This document shows positions 44,576-54,063 of a stretch of DNA of 64,000 nucleotides, piece after piece; the stretch's first letter is position 1; the number at the start of each line of letters is the position of its first letter. The DNA lies in the NCBI RefSeq assembly GCF_016595155.1, contig NZ_JAENGP010000002.1:62001-126000 (forward strand), in the 5' to 3' direction. This stretch comes from Advenella mandrilli. GTDB lineage: Bacteria; Pseudomonadota; Gammaproteobacteria; Burkholderiales; Burkholderiaceae_B. Under the pieces are notes generated by a model, which saw only the letters and a list, made by a program, of their open reading frames with translations, had not been told where the DNA came from and ran no database searches. The translations under genes were made by a program, and so were the position numbers.

Positions 44576-45583
44576 CTAGGGCATGTCATTCAAATGACAG
44601 GCACTAATATGATTGATGGCAATGCCCTTCAACTTGGGTACTTCGGTTTTACAACGCTCCATGACATACTTGCAACGGGGATGAAAATGGCAGCCCGAAG
44701 GTGGATTCAAGGGGCTGGGGATTTCTCCCTTAATGGTGGTGAACACTTTTTTGCGCTCTCCCATACGCGGGATTTCCGCCAGCAAAGCCTGGGTATAAGG
44801 ATGGTTGGGCTTGCTGAAAATATCCTGGGCAGAGGCGCTTTCCACAATCTTGCCCAAATACATAATCGCCACCCGGTCTGAAAAATGCTCCACCACACTC
44901 AGGTCGTGACTGATAAACAAATAGGTCAGTCCCAGTTCTTCACGCAAGTCCATGAACAAGTTCAGGATCTGGGCCTGGATAGAGACATCCAGCGCCGCCA
45001 CCGCTTCATCACACACCAGCATATCCGGTTGCACGGCCAGTGCGCGGGCAATTCCGATGCGCTGGCGCTGCCCGCCGCTGAACTGGTGCGCAAAGCGGTT
45101 TCTGAATGTGGCACTTAAACCAGCCCGTTCAAGCTGGGCCGACACATAGCTGTCCAGCTCCCGAGCGGTCGTCAGGCCATGAATCAACGGGGATTCACCC
45201 ACTATATCACTCACCCGCAAACGGGGGTTCAGGCTGGCATAAGGGTCCTGAAAGACCATTTGTATGCGCAGCTGGGCATGCTTGCGTTCACGCGAATTCA
45301 TCTGACGGATATTTTGTCCATCAACATAAATATCTCCTGAACTGGGTTTCAGGATGCCGGCCGCCATACGGCCCAGGGTAGACTTGCCGCAGCCCGACTC
45401 CCCCACCAGCCCCACCACTTCGCCCTTGAAAACGTCAAGGCTGACATCACTCACCGCAGCGGTCACCGCCGGAGGAGAAACCAGACCCAGCTTTTGCCCC
45501 AAGCGCCCCAGAGGACCGACTTTCTTTTCGCCAAAACGCTTGGAAACATGGTCCAGGCGAAGCAAAGGAGTCTCTTGGCTCAT
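44576..45583 (-). CDS. Peptide-type ABC transporter ATPase (DppF/OppF-like)
   Basis: A 335-residue ATPase: Walker A GLVGESGCGKSTLGR (about 55-69), signature SGGQRQRIGIARAL, Walker B MLVCDEAVAAL, and the C-terminal oligopeptide/dipeptide cysteine motif GCHFHPRCKYVMERC, which binds a 4Fe-4S cluster in some homologues. It overlaps the partner ATPase gene by 4 bases. The pair powers the permeases encoded upstream. The signature aspartate-alanine in DEAVAAL replaces the more common DEP-S/TA, seen in other DppF proteins. Confidence 0.94.
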   Translation of the reverse strand: MSQETPLLRLDHVSKRFGEKKVGPLGRLGQKLGLVSPPAVTAAVSDVSLDVFKGEVVGLVGESGCGKSTLGRMAAGILKPSSGDIYVDGQNIRQMNSRERKHAQLRIQMVFQDPYASLNPRLRVSDIVGESPLIHGLTTARELDSYVSAQLERAGLSATFRNRFAHQFSGGQRQRIGIARALAVQPDMLVCDEAVAALDVSIQAQILNLFMDLREELGLTYLFISHDLSVVEHFSDRVAIMYLGKIVESASAQDIFSKPNHPYTQALLAEIPRMGERKKVFTTIKGEIPSPLNPPSGCHFHPRCKYVMERCKTEVPKLKGIAINHISACHLNDMP

Positions 45584-46569
45584 GCGACACCTCCGGCAAG
45601 CTGGCTGCCCGGATGAAAACAGCGCACCAGGTGTTGCCCACCCTGGTCGGTAAATTCAGGCCGTACCTCGCAGGCACGGCTGGCCCTTGGACAACGGGGG
45701 GAAAACGCACAGCCCGCTGGCAAGTCCAGCAAATTGGGCGTCATGCCCTTGATCTGTGCCAGACGCTGCCCGCGTACATTATTACCCGGCAAGCTGTGAA
45801 TCAGTCCAACCGTATAGGGGTGTTGCGGCTGGTCCAGTACCTGGTCAACCGTACCCGATTCAACAATCCGGCCGGCATACATGACCGACAAGTCATCGGC
45901 CAGCCCCGCCACCACAGACAGGTCATGGGTAATCCAGATCAGCGCGGTGCCATACTGGCGTGTCAGGTTTTGCACTTCCGACAGAATCTGTGCCTGTATG
46001 GTCACGTCCAGTGCCGTGGTGGGTTCATCGGCAATGATCAGGTCGGGACGCAGCAGCAGGGCAATGGCAATCGCCACCCGCTGGCGCATGCCGCCAGACA
46101 GCTGGTGCGGATAGGCCTTGAGGCGGGTTTCCGGGCTGGGGATACCCATCAGCCCCAGCGTATCGCGTGCCCGCGCCCAGGCCTGCTTATAACTGATCTT
46201 TTCATGTGCCTGCAGGGTTTCAACCATTTGGGTATCAATGCGCAGCACCGGGTTCAGGGTCATCATGGGGTCCTGGAAAATCATGGCAATCCGGTTGCCC
46301 CGGATTTGCCGCATTTGCTTGCCAGAAAGGGTCCGCAAATCCCGGCCCTGAAAATAAATCTCGCCACCCACAACCCGGCCAGGCTCATCAATCAGACCCA
46401 TGATAGAAAACCCGGTCACGGATTTACCCGAACCGGACTCACCCACCAGCCCCAGGATTTTGCCTTTTTCCAGGCGAATGGAAACATCATCAACCGCCGG
46501 TATCTCACCGGCCTTGGTATGAAATTGTGTTTTCAGGTGACGCACATCCAATAACAGGTCCTGACTCAT
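45580..46569 (-). CDS. Peptide-type ABC transporter ATPase (DppD/OppD-like)
   Basis: A 329-residue ATPase: Walker [21 protein letters not shown] (about 36-55), Q-loop [13 protein letters not shown], signature [15 protein letters not shown], Walker [16 protein letters not shown]-loop ITHDLSVV. The C-terminal [16 protein letters not shown] cysteine motif fits the Opp/Dpp family. It is the second ATPase of the importer and overlaps both adjacent genes by 4 bases, which suggests stoichiometric co-translation. Confidence 0.95.
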   Translation of the reverse strand: MSQDLLLDVRHLKTQFHTKAGEIPAVDDVSIRLEKGKILGLVGESGSGKSVTGFSIMGLIDEPGRVVGGEIYFQGRDLRTLSGKQMRQIRGNRIAMIFQDPMMTLNPVLRIDTQMVETLQAHEKISYKQAWARARDTLGLMGIPSPETRLKAYPHQLSGGMRQRVAIAIALLLRPDLIIADEPTTALDVTIQAQILSEVQNLTRQYGTALIWITHDLSVVAGLADDLSVMYAGRIVESGTVDQVLDQPQHPYTVGLIHSLPGNNVRGQRLAQIKGMTPNLLDLPAGCAFSPRCPRASRACEVRPEFTDQGGQHLVRCFHPGSQLAGGVA

Positions 46570-47486
46570 TTGAATGACCTCGGATTGAAAATTTCACGCA
46601 GACGGTCACCCACCAGATTCAGCGACACAATGGTCAACAGCAAGGTCAGGCCCGGGAACATGCTAATCCAGAACTGACCCGACAGCATGTATTGATAGCC
46701 ATTGGAAATCAGCAGGCCCAGCGACGGTTCGGTAATGGGTACGCCCAAGCCCAGAAAACTCATGGTGGCTTCAAGGGTAATGGCCCGGGCGACCTGCAAG
46801 GTGCCAATCACAATCAGGGGCGGCAGGCAGTTGGGCAAAATATGCCGCAACATGATGCGCCATTGCGGAATAGCCAGATTAAGCGCCGCCTCGACATATT
46901 CTTTCTGTCTTTCGGCCAGTGCCTGTCCCCTTGCCGTGCGGGCATAATACGCCCATTCCAGCACCACCAGCGTGAGGATCACATTACCAATACCTTTGCC
47001 CAGATAGGCCAGGATCATCATGGCAATCAAGATGGACGGAAAAGACAGCATCAGGTCGACAGTGCGCATGATAAAGGCATCTACCTTGCCACCAAAATAA
47101 GCCGATATAACACCCACGATGGTTCCCACCACACTGGCAATCAGGGCAGAACCCAGGCCTACCATCAGGCTGATGCGCAGGCCGTAAATAATGGCAGAGA
47201 GCAAATCCCTGCCCTGGCCATCGGTGCCCAGCAAATAGGTAAACGTGCCCAGCCCGTTTTCACTGCCCGGTGGCAGACGCGAATCAAGAATATCCAGCTG
47301 CAGCAGGTCATACGGATCCTGTGGCGTGATCCAGGGTGCAAAAATGGCGGCCAAAGCCAGAATAACGGCAACCACCAGGCCAATCGTAGCCAGTTTTGAG
47401 GCAAAAAACGCACTCACCCATTCCCGCAACAAGGACTCCCCGGGCGCGGTCGGTGTCTTTTCAAGTACCTGTACTTTGTTATTCAT
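46566..47486 (-). CDS. Peptide-type ABC transporter permease (DppC-like)
   Basis: A 306-residue inner-membrane permease with about six helices; the first is at LATIGLVVAVILALAAIFAPW. The cytoplasmic EAA loop appears as EYVEAALNLAIPQWRIMLRHILPN (about 200-223), the coupling helix of binding-protein-dependent permeases. The N-terminal soluble extension is typical of the OppC/DppC group. It pairs with the DppB-like permease whose gene precedes it with ATGA overlap. Confidence 0.94.
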   Translation of the reverse strand: MNNKVQVLEKTPTAPGESLLREWVSAFFASKLATIGLVVAVILALAAIFAPWITPQDPYDLLQLDILDSRLPPGSENGLGTFTYLLGTDGQGRDLLSAIIYGLRISLMVGLGSALIASVVGTIVGVISAYFGGKVDAFIMRTVDLMLSFPSILIAMMILAYLGKGIGNVILTLVVLEWAYYARTARGQALAERQKEYVEAALNLAIPQWRIMLRHILPNCLPPLIVIGTLQVARAITLEATMSFLGLGVPITEPSLGLLISNGYQYMLSGQFWISMFPGLTLLLTIVSLNLVGDRLREIFNPRSFK

Positions 47487-48457
47487 GATGCTTTCTCCAG
47501 CCGCACACGAGGGTCAAGCAAGCGATAGGCAATATCCACCAGCAGGTTGATCGTGACAAACACACAAACAATCACAATCAAATACGCCAGAATCACCGGA
47601 CGGTCCAGCCCGTTAATGCTATCCAGGATCAGCTTGCCGGCGCCTGGCCAGGAAAATATGCTTTCCGTGACGACCGCCCCGGCAATGGTGGACCCCAATT
47701 CAAGACCCAATACGGTCACCAGCGGAATCATGATATTGCGCAGCACATGCACCGTAATAATGCGCAATGATGACAGCCCCTTGGCACGGGCAAATTTGAT
47801 GTAATCCAGTGGCATGACTTCGCGAACGCCGGCATGCGTTAAGCGTATAACCAGCGATACCTTGAACAGCGCCAGGTTGATGGCCGGTAAAATCATGTGA
47901 TACAGGCCGTTGGCCGTCAGGAAAGACCACTGCAGGCCAAATACCTCGACTGTGTCCCCGCGACCGCTGGAAGGTAGCAAACCAAGGTTGACACTAAACG
48001 CCATGATCAGCATCAGGCCCACCCAGAAAGTAGGTAGGGAAAAGCCCATGATACTACCCGCCATAATGGTGCGTGACAGCGTGCTTTCCGGAGTCAGCCC
48101 CGCCACCAGCCCCAGCGGCACGCCCACCACAATGGCAATAAACAGCGCGGCAAAGGCCAGCTCCATGGTCGCCGGCAAGCGCTGCAAGACCAGCTTGATC
48201 GCAGATTCGTTATAGATAAAGCTTTTACCCAGATCACCATGAATGGCCCCGTTAAGGAACTTCAGGTATTGCATCCATAAGGGCTGATCCAGGCCAAGCT
48301 GGGCAATCACAAGCGCACGATCCCGCTGGTCGGCATCGGGGCCAATCAGGATATCAATCGGATTACCGATTGCGTGCAGTCCCAGAAACACAATAACGGT
48401 CATGAGCAACACAATGACCAGGGCCTGCAAAACGCGCTTAATCAACCATATCGTCAT
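47483..48457 (-). CDS. Peptide-type ABC transporter permease (DppB-like)
   Basis: A 324-residue permease with six predicted helices; the first is QALVIVLLMTVIVFLGLH. The coupling loop reads DYIKFARAKGLSSLRIITVHVLRN (about 208-231), the EAA-like motif, and GAVVTESIFSWPGAGKLILDSI is typical of OppB/DppB. It overlaps the flavin monooxygenase gene upstream (4 bases) and dppC downstream (4 bases). Confidence 0.94.
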   Translation of the reverse strand: MTIWLIKRVLQALVIVLLMTVIVFLGLHAIGNPIDILIGPDADQRDRALVIAQLGLDQPLWMQYLKFLNGAIHGDLGKSFIYNESAIKLVLQRLPATMELAFAALFIAIVVGVPLGLVAGLTPESTLSRTIMAGSIMGFSLPTFWVGLMLIMAFSVNLGLLPSSGRGDTVEVFGLQWSFLTANGLYHMILPAINLALFKVSLVIRLTHAGVREVMPLDYIKFARAKGLSSLRIITVHVLRNIMIPLVTVLGLELGSTIAGAVVTESIFSWPGAGKLILDSINGLDRPVILAYLIVIVCVFVTINLLVDIAYRLLDPRVRLEKAS

Positions 48458-49917
48458 TCAGCACCCATCGGTTTGGAAGGGGCAGGAGCGGGCTCCCACT
48501 CGTCGCCTTCCAGTTCTGGCTCTTCGTAGGCCTCCAGCTGTTCATAATAATAGGCAACGTCTTCATTGTATAGCGAACCGGCAATGCCTTTAGCCAGTAC
48601 CTGTGCCCCTTCCGAGATCGCCGGAATATCGCCGGAAACCGTTCCGTGCGAGGCCACGGCCGGATAACTGAAACAATGGATATTTTCAATACCGCTTAGC
48701 GGGGTGCCATTCTTGGGCTGGAACTCGAAATAAGGCCCCAAATCCGGGCACGCCGTCAGTTCGGCATCTTCCTGCCCCAGCGGCGCGGCATAACGGCCTC
48801 TCCAGGTGCGTACATAAGAAGCAAAACTGGCGTATTCAGGACGCAAATGCCAGTCAATCTTGAAACCGGTGGCAAAAATCAGAAAATCAAGATTGAAAAT
48901 ACCCTTGGGCGTGTGCACGAACAGCTGCTCGTCACGCACCTCCACTTTTTCAATCGGGCAACCCACGTTGAAGCGGGCGTTTTCATGGCGGGATACGCGC
49001 AGGGTGCTGCCACGTGGCGGGGGAACCTGCTGCACATTAATGTAGTGACGAATACGCCATTTCCATTCATCCGGCAAGCGGGCAAAGCCATGGGTAATCC
49101 CCGGATTGCCCGAGCCCTTGCCTTTGTTCACACGTGGGATATCCGGTCGACGTATAAGCAAGTCAACACTGGCCGCACCATTTTCAAGCGCGGTAGCCGC
49201 ACTGTCCATGGCCGAAGCGCCGGCACCAATCAACCCTACCCGTTTACCGGTCAGGGTGCCATAGTCAAACTCATCAGCCGAATGCGCCCATAAATGACGT
49301 GGAATGGCCTGTGCAAAATCAGGCACCGATGGACCACCCAGCCCGTCACGGCCGGTAGCCAGAATCAGGCGGCGAGCCAGTACCCGCTGTTGCCCTTCAC
49401 TGTTTTCAATCGTCAATTCAAGATAGTTGTCAGGGTTAAGTTCCACGCGAGTAATGGCATGCTCATTCAACACATTGATATCCATCACCTGGCGATACCA
49501 ACGCAGGTAGTCCATCCATTGCAGGCGCGGAATTTTGTCCAGCTCTTCCCAGGCATTAGCACCAAATTGTGCCTCGAACCAGGCCCGGAAGGTCAGGCAA
49601 GGCAGACCAAGCGCCGGCCCGGTCAGCTGCTTGGGAGAACGCAGGGTTTCCATGCGGGCGGTGGTGGCCCAGGGGCCTTCGAAACCAGCGGGTGAACGGT
49701 CAAACACCTGTGATGAAATACCCAAATGCTTCAGGGCGGTGGCAACGGTCAGGCCCGCCATCCCTCCCCCGATAATGGCCACATCCAGCAACTTGACACC
49801 ATTTACCGTTCGTTCCCGTACCCATGGTTTGGCGGGCAATTCAAGGCGGGACAAATCTTCTTGTAATCGTTCTTCAAGTTTGCCCAGGCCGGTTTTTTCT
49901 GTGGAAATTTGACTCAT
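48454..49917 (-). CDS. FAD-dependent monooxygenase/oxidoreductase
   Basis: A protein of about 487 residues. VAIIGGGMAGLTVATAL is the FAD-binding GxGxxG; VGLIGAGASAMDSAATALENG is the NADPH Rossmann, giving the two-dinucleotide layout of flavin monooxygenases, with ATGFKIDW the second FAD-associated motif. It opens the operon with the ABC importer, hydrolase and CMD proteins. The start is uncertain: ATG 49917 (MSQISTEK), ATG 49950, or further upstream; none has a strong ribosome-binding site. It probably oxygenates the imported compound, a role filled by a luciferase-like monooxygenase in the related KPN loci. Confidence 0.85.
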   Translation of the reverse strand: MSQISTEKTGLGKLEERLQEDLSRLELPAKPWVRERTVNGVKLLDVAIIGGGMAGLTVATALKHLGISSQVFDRSPAGFEGPWATTARMETLRSPKQLTGPALGLPCLTFRAWFEAQFGANAWEELDKIPRLQWMDYLRWYRQVMDINVLNEHAITRVELNPDNYLELTIENSEGQQRVLARRLILATGRDGLGGPSVPDFAQAIPRHLWAHSADEFDYGTLTGKRVGLIGAGASAMDSAATALENGAASVDLLIRRPDIPRVNKGKGSGNPGITHGFARLPDEWKWRIRHYINVQQVPPPRGSTLRVSRHENARFNVGCPIEKVEVRDEQLFVHTPKGIFNLDFLIFATGFKIDWHLRPEYASFASYVRTWRGRYAAPLGQEDAELTACPDLGPYFEFQPKNGTPLSGIENIHCFSYPAVASHGTVSGDIPAISEGAQVLAKGIAGSLYNEDVAYYYEQLEAYEEPELEGDEWEPAPAPSKPMGAE

Positions 49918-49972
49918 TTCAAGTGACTCTATGTGATTACTGCTATCCATGCACAGGCAGGCCATACATAGG

Positions 49973-50014
49973 ACAAAAATATCGCCACGCTCTTTGATTA
50001 TAACGTGGCGATAT
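49973..50014 (-). terminator. Rho-independent terminator after ilvB
   Basis: ATATCGCCACG (49979-49989) and CGTGGCGATAT (50004-50014) form an 11-bp perfect stem with a 14-base loop. On the minus strand it is followed by TTTTTG, a U-tract, 85 bases past the ilvB stop. It separates ilvB from the monooxygenase-ABC operon. Confidence 0.85.
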
Positions 50015-50098
50015 AAGAATTCTAATAATGTATATTTTAAATAATATAAGAAATATTATTTATACTTTTTAATTATAAGTATATTTCTTTTGATTTTA

Positions 50099-51853
50099 TC
50101 ATTCCTCCACATACCAGTTATCTTCGGACAACATCACCTGCTGGTGACCGTATCCGGCTGGCATCATGGGGAAACAGTTTTCCTGGGCCTGAACCCGCAC
50201 ATCCAGAAAATACGGGCCTTCGGTATCCAGACATTCTTGCACGGCCGCTTCCAGTTCATTGGGGTCGGACACCAGGGCGGCTTCCCAGCCAAACGATCGC
50301 GCCAGCGCCACAAAATCGGGCATCGAATCATTGTAACTGTGGCTATATCGGCCATCGTGAATCAGTTCCTGCCACTGACGCACCATGCCCATGTGCTGGT
50401 TATTACACAAAATAACCTTGACGGGGGTACGGTGCTGGGTAGCCGTGGCCAGCTCCTGGATATTCATGAGCACCGAGGCATCCCCACTAATGCACACCAC
50501 CAGCGAATCGGGGTTGCCAATTTGCGCGCCAATGGCGGCCGGCACCCCATAACCCATGGTACCGGCACCACCCGAGGTCAGCCAGCGGTTGGGCTGGTTG
50601 AATTTCAGGTATTGGGCCGCCCACATCTGGTGCTGGCCCACATCGGTGCTCACAATGGCGTCACGGTTTTCAATTAAGGCATTCACCGTACTGAGCAAGT
50701 GTTGCGGCAAAATATGGGTCTCGGAGGGCGTAAACCCAAGGCAGTCTTTTTCACGCCATTTGCCAATACGTGTCCACCAGTCATCCAGCAGGGTATTGTC
50801 GCGCTCCAGCGCCTTGACTTCAGTAAACAGCCCTTTCAGCAAAGGATAGCAATCGCCCACCAGCGCCACATCGGCCCGCACCACCTTGTCAATGGATGCC
50901 GGGTCGATATCCAGGTGAATCTTGGTGGCGTGCGGACAGAAATCAGACAGGCGCCCGGTAATCCGGTCATCAAAACGGGCACCCACGCAAACAATCAGGT
51001 CGGCATGGTGCATGGCCAGGTTGGCTTCAAGCGTACCATGCATGCCCAGCATACCCAGAAACTGCCTGTCGGTGCCGGGGAAAGCGCCCAGCCCCATGAG
51101 CGTCAGGGTGCAGGGGGCACCCAGGTAATTCACCATATTGCTAAACACTTCGCAGGCATCGGGGCCAGAGTTGATCAGGCCACCGCCGCCATAAAACACC
51201 GGCCGCCGGGCATTCACGATTAAGGCCGCCGCCCGTTTAGTGGCCGCCTGCAACACCGATGGCGCGACCTGGGAAACTGCACTGACCGGTACCTCACTAT
51301 TAATGCTGGCTTCGGTATCAAGTGCTGACGCCATCTGGATATCCTTGGGAAAATCAATCAGTACCGGGCCGGGACGTCCGGACGCAGTCAGGTTATAGGC
51401 TTTGGCCACCAGACCGGCCACGTCTTCAACCCGCCTGATTTGTGCATTCCATTTGGTCACCGGGCGGGAAATACCCACTGCATCGCATTCCTGGAATGCA
51501 TCGGTGCCAATCGCCCCAGTAGCGACCTGGCCGCTGATACACAGCACCGGAATGGAGTCACACAGGGCATCAAGCAGGCCCGACGTGGTATTGGCCATGC
51601 CGGGCCCGGAGGTTACCAGCACCACGCCGGTGCGGCCGGTAGAGCGGGCATAACCTTCGGCCGCGTGCATGGCGGCCTGTTCATGGCGCACCAGAACGTG
51701 CCGCAGGCGCGGCTCGGCATAAAGGGCATCATAAAGCGGCAGCACGGCACCGCCCGGATAGCCAAAAATGGTATCAACGCCATTGGCGATCAGCGTTTCC
51801 AGAAGAACCTGGGCGCCATTCATGGCGGTATTTTGTGTAGGTAGGGAAGTCAT
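50099..51853 (-). CDS. ilvB: Acetolactate synthase large (catalytic) subunit
   Basis: A 584-residue ThDP enzyme. The catalytic Glu58 is in [16 protein letters not shown], the FAD-type middle domain contains ARFDDRITG, and the ThDP/Mg motif [15 protein letters not shown]...CNN (about 465-495) is complete. Length and motifs match catalytic IlvB/IlvI. It makes acetolactate or acetohydroxybutyrate for valine/leucine/isoleucine synthesis. No regulatory ilvN/ilvH gene follows; a terminator comes next, so this looks like an unaccompanied copy, perhaps in addition to an ilvIH pair elsewhere. Divergent panB uses a valine-pathway intermediate. Confidence 0.92.
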   Translation of the reverse strand: MTSLPTQNTAMNGAQVLLETLIANGVDTIFGYPGGAVLPLYDALYAEPRLRHVLVRHEQAAMHAAEGYARSTGRTGVVLVTSGPGMANTTSGLLDALCDSIPVLCISGQVATGAIGTDAFQECDAVGISRPVTKWNAQIRRVEDVAGLVAKAYNLTASGRPGPVLIDFPKDIQMASALDTEASINSEVPVSAVSQVAPSVLQAATKRAAALIVNARRPVFYGGGGLINSGPDACEVFSNMVNYLGAPCTLTLMGLGAFPGTDRQFLGMLGMHGTLEANLAMHHADLIVCVGARFDDRITGRLSDFCPHATKIHLDIDPASIDKVVRADVALVGDCYPLLKGLFTEVKALERDNTLLDDWWTRIGKWREKDCLGFTPSETHILPQHLLSTVNALIENRDAIVSTDVGQHQMWAAQYLKFNQPNRWLTSGGAGTMGYGVPAAIGAQIGNPDSLVVCISGDASVLMNIQELATATQHRTPVKVILCNNQHMGMVRQWQELIHDGRYSHSYNDSMPDFVALARSFGWEAALVSDPNELEAAVQECLDTEGPYFLDVRVQAQENCFPMMPAGYGHQQVMLSEDNWYVEE

Positions 51854-51985
51854 GGTAATTTTATAAACAGATTAATGATTCTTCGATAATATCAATATTT
51901 TATTCACCCCTGTCTGAACTTGCCTGCAATACACGTTAAACTATCCGCATTCTTCCTGCTGCATTCACTTTCAAGGAATTTTTAA

Positions 51986-52813
51986 ATGAGTGTTCACGCT
52001 GACATCAAACGCATCACTGTCCCTCAGCTGATGGCCTACAAGGGCCAGAAAAAAATTGTCTCCCTGACCTCCTATATTGCGCCCTTTGCCCGTATTCTTG
52101 ACGAATACGTAGATATGATCCTGATTGGCGATTCAACCGCCATGGTGGGCTACAACATGGATGACACGCTGTCCATTACCGTCGACCAGCTTTCTGCCCA
52201 TGCCAAAGCGGTGGTCAGTTCCACCCAACAGGCCTGCATTGTGGTGGACATGCCTTTTGGCAGTTACCAGGAATCCCCCGAACAGGCTTTTCGCAATGCC
52301 GCCAACATGCTGTCAGTCAGTGGTGCCGATGCCGTGAAGTTTGAAGGCGGTGAATACCTGGCCGAGACCACCCGTTTCCTGGTTGACCGTGGCATTCCCG
52401 TACTAGCCCATATTGGCTTAATGCCGCAGTATGTCAACACCATGGGCGGCTTCAAGGCGCAAGGCTTAAGTGAAGAAGCCGCCAACCGCATCTTCAATGA
52501 CGCGATTGCCCAGGAACAGGCCGGCGCATGGGGAATCGTGATTGAAGGCACTGCCGAACCGCTGGCCCGCCGCATTACGCAAAACGTCAAAATCCCCACC
52601 ATTGGCATTGGCGCGTCGCCCGACTGTGATGGCCAGGTTCTGGTGGCCGAAGACATCTTCAATTTAAGCGGTTCACGTATTCCAAAATTTGCCCAGCAAT
52701 TTTCGGACGTGCAGGCAACCATCCGCCAGGGTGTTGAAGCCTATGCCAACCAGGTCCGTGATGGCTCTTTCCCCACCCTGAACCACTGCTTCGGTGTACC
52801 CAAAAATGGCTAA
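51986..52813 (+). CDS. panB: 3-methyl-2-oxobutanoate hydroxymethyltransferase
   Basis: A 275-residue TIM-barrel enzyme, the first step of pantothenate synthesis: ketoisovalerate plus methylene-tetrahydrofolate to ketopantoate. Metal-binding Asp is in ILIGDSTAMVGY, a second in VVDMPFGSY; FEGGEYLAET and HIGLMPQYVNTMGGFKAQG are PanB signatures. AAGGA lies before ATG 51986. It overlaps the SET-domain gene by 8 bases. panC is not adjacent, so the rest of the pathway is elsewhere. Confidence 0.95.
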   Translation: MSVHADIKRITVPQLMAYKGQKKIVSLTSYIAPFARILDEYVDMILIGDSTAMVGYNMDDTLSITVDQLSAHAKAVVSSTQQACIVVDMPFGSYQESPEQAFRNAANMLSVSGADAVKFEGGEYLAETTRFLVDRGIPVLAHIGLMPQYVNTMGGFKAQGLSEEAANRIFNDAIAQEQAGAWGIVIEGTAEPLARRITQNVKIPTIGIGASPDCDGQVLVAEDIFNLSGSRIPKFAQQFSDVQATIRQGVEAYANQVRDGSFPTLNHCFGVPKNG

Positions 52814-53339
52814 ACCGGAAAAACAGGTTAACGGTGCTCCATGGCATGAAGTACGCCAATCCTCGCTGCATGGCAACGGGGTGTTTGCCCTGCGGGATAT
52901 TCCCGCCGGTACCAAAATCATCGAATACACCGGCAAACGCATTACGCCCGAACAGGCCGATGCCATGTTTCCGGTCAATCCCGATGATCCGTTCCATACT
53001 TTTTTCTTTTCCTTAAGTTCAGGCAAAATCATTGATGGTGGCCAGCGTGGCAACGATGCACGCTGGATCAACCACAGCTGCGACCCCAACTGTGAAACCC
53101 AGGAAGGACGCCACGGAAAACGGGTGTATGTATTTGCCAAAAGGGATATCAAAGCCGGCGAAGAACTGTTTTACGATTATGGCCTGGTGATTGACGATAA
53201 ACTGACCGCCAAACTGAAAAAGCAATACCAATGCCTGTGTGGCTCGGAAAACTGCCGCGGCACCATGCTGGCCCTGCCTGAAAAGAAAAAAGCCGCTAAA
53301 AAAGCGGCTGCAAAAAAGAAACTGGCTGATCCGGCTTAA
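52806..53339 (+). CDS. SET-domain protein-lysine methyltransferase with basic tail
   Basis: A 177-residue protein carrying a complete SET domain: VRQSSLHGNGVFALRDIPAGTKIIEYTGKRI (16-46), the catalytic knot RWINHSCDPNC (86-96), ELFYDYG (120-126) and a post-SET zinc cluster with Cys143, Cys145, Cys150 plus Cys96. The tail, residues 159-177, is KKKAAKKAAAKKK-like. Start ATG 52806 overlaps the panB stop; the frame is open to GTG 52794. Substrate is unknown; H1-like DNA-binding proteins with the same KKAA motif are candidates. Bacterial SET genes are commonly eukaryote-derived; that origin is inference. Confidence 0.9.
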   Translation: MAKPEKQVNGAPWHEVRQSSLHGNGVFALRDIPAGTKIIEYTGKRITPEQADAMFPVNPDDPFHTFFFSLSSGKIIDGGQRGNDARWINHSCDPNCETQEGRHGKRVYVFAKRDIKAGEELFYDYGLVIDDKLTAKLKKQYQCLCGSENCRGTMLALPEKKKAAKKAAAKKKLADPA

Positions 53340-53399
53340 CGCCAGTCATTGCCCAAAGCCCGGCCTTGTGCGCCGGAGACCCCATTAACATCAACAGCA

Positions 53400-53894
53400 T
53401 CAGGTCAGTTCGGCCACCATTTTTTCAAGGCAATCCCGGGCATCGCCCACCACCACCCTGGCGCTGCAGGCAATCATCAGGTTCAGGTTCAAGCCAAAAT
53501 TCTCAACCGTAAAACCGTGTGCATCAATATCACGCCCCTGCTCATGGCCAAGCGAAACCTGCTCCACCAGCGACCGGCCATCATGGGTATACACCCAAAC
53601 CGGCTTGCCCAGGGCAATGGCAAACCCCACTTCAAACACCGTGCCCGAATCGGGCTCCTGCCCCCGAAAGGCATTGAGATTGGCCATGACGGCATCTGCC
53701 TGGCGGATCAGCCCGATATTGGCCTGGTAAATCCAGTGCGCCAACAACGGTTTATCCAGCCCCACCGGGGTATGATTATCCAGCGGATACAGGCCCGCAA
53801 AACCGAATGACGCGCAAAGCGCTTTTAGCTGCTGGCCATAGTCAACGGCATCGTGCCTGAATACATCGGGGCCGGCCAGATAAATCTTTTTCAT
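53400..53894 (-). CDS. Nucleoside 2-deoxyribosyltransferase
   Basis: A 164-residue protein. KKIYLAGPDVFRHDA (about 2-16) is the Asp-containing nucleotide-binding start; a conserved Asp/Glu lies in DSGTVFEVGFAIALGKPVWVYT (about 85-106), where Glu is the catalytic nucleophile; the rest is a flavodoxin-like fold. It exchanges the base of 2'-deoxynucleosides in nucleotide salvage. ATG 53894 has AGGTGG nearby. It stands alone between the SET and YegP-like genes. Confidence 0.85.
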   Translation of the reverse strand: MKKIYLAGPDVFRHDAVDYGQQLKALCASFGFAGLYPLDNHTPVGLDKPLLAHWIYQANIGLIRQADAVMANLNAFRGQEPDSGTVFEVGFAIALGKPVWVYTHDGRSLVEQVSLGHEQGRDIDAHGFTVENFGLNLNLMIACSARVVVGDARDCLEKMVAELT

Positions 53895-54063
53895 TTCAAC
53901 CACCTTTTACAACGGCAAGAGAGAAACCATCACCACCCGGAAAATTAAAATCTTAAAAATACATGCTGAAAAGATTTCTTTTTATCCTGAAGATCATTAT
54001 CATAGCTTGTATAGGATTTTTCTGTTCCCAACACTGATTTGTCCCGCTTTCAAGGAGTCCTAC

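Noticed and set aside
45613-46554. Plus-strand open frame of about 313 codons
   Set aside because: Antisense to the dppD-like ATPase, rich in His, Gln and Arg as expected of shadow frames; the ATPase motifs on the minus strand are complete.
46692-47399. Plus-strand open frame of about 235 codons
   Set aside because: Antisense to the dppC-like permease; Gln/His-rich shadow frame without conserved motifs.
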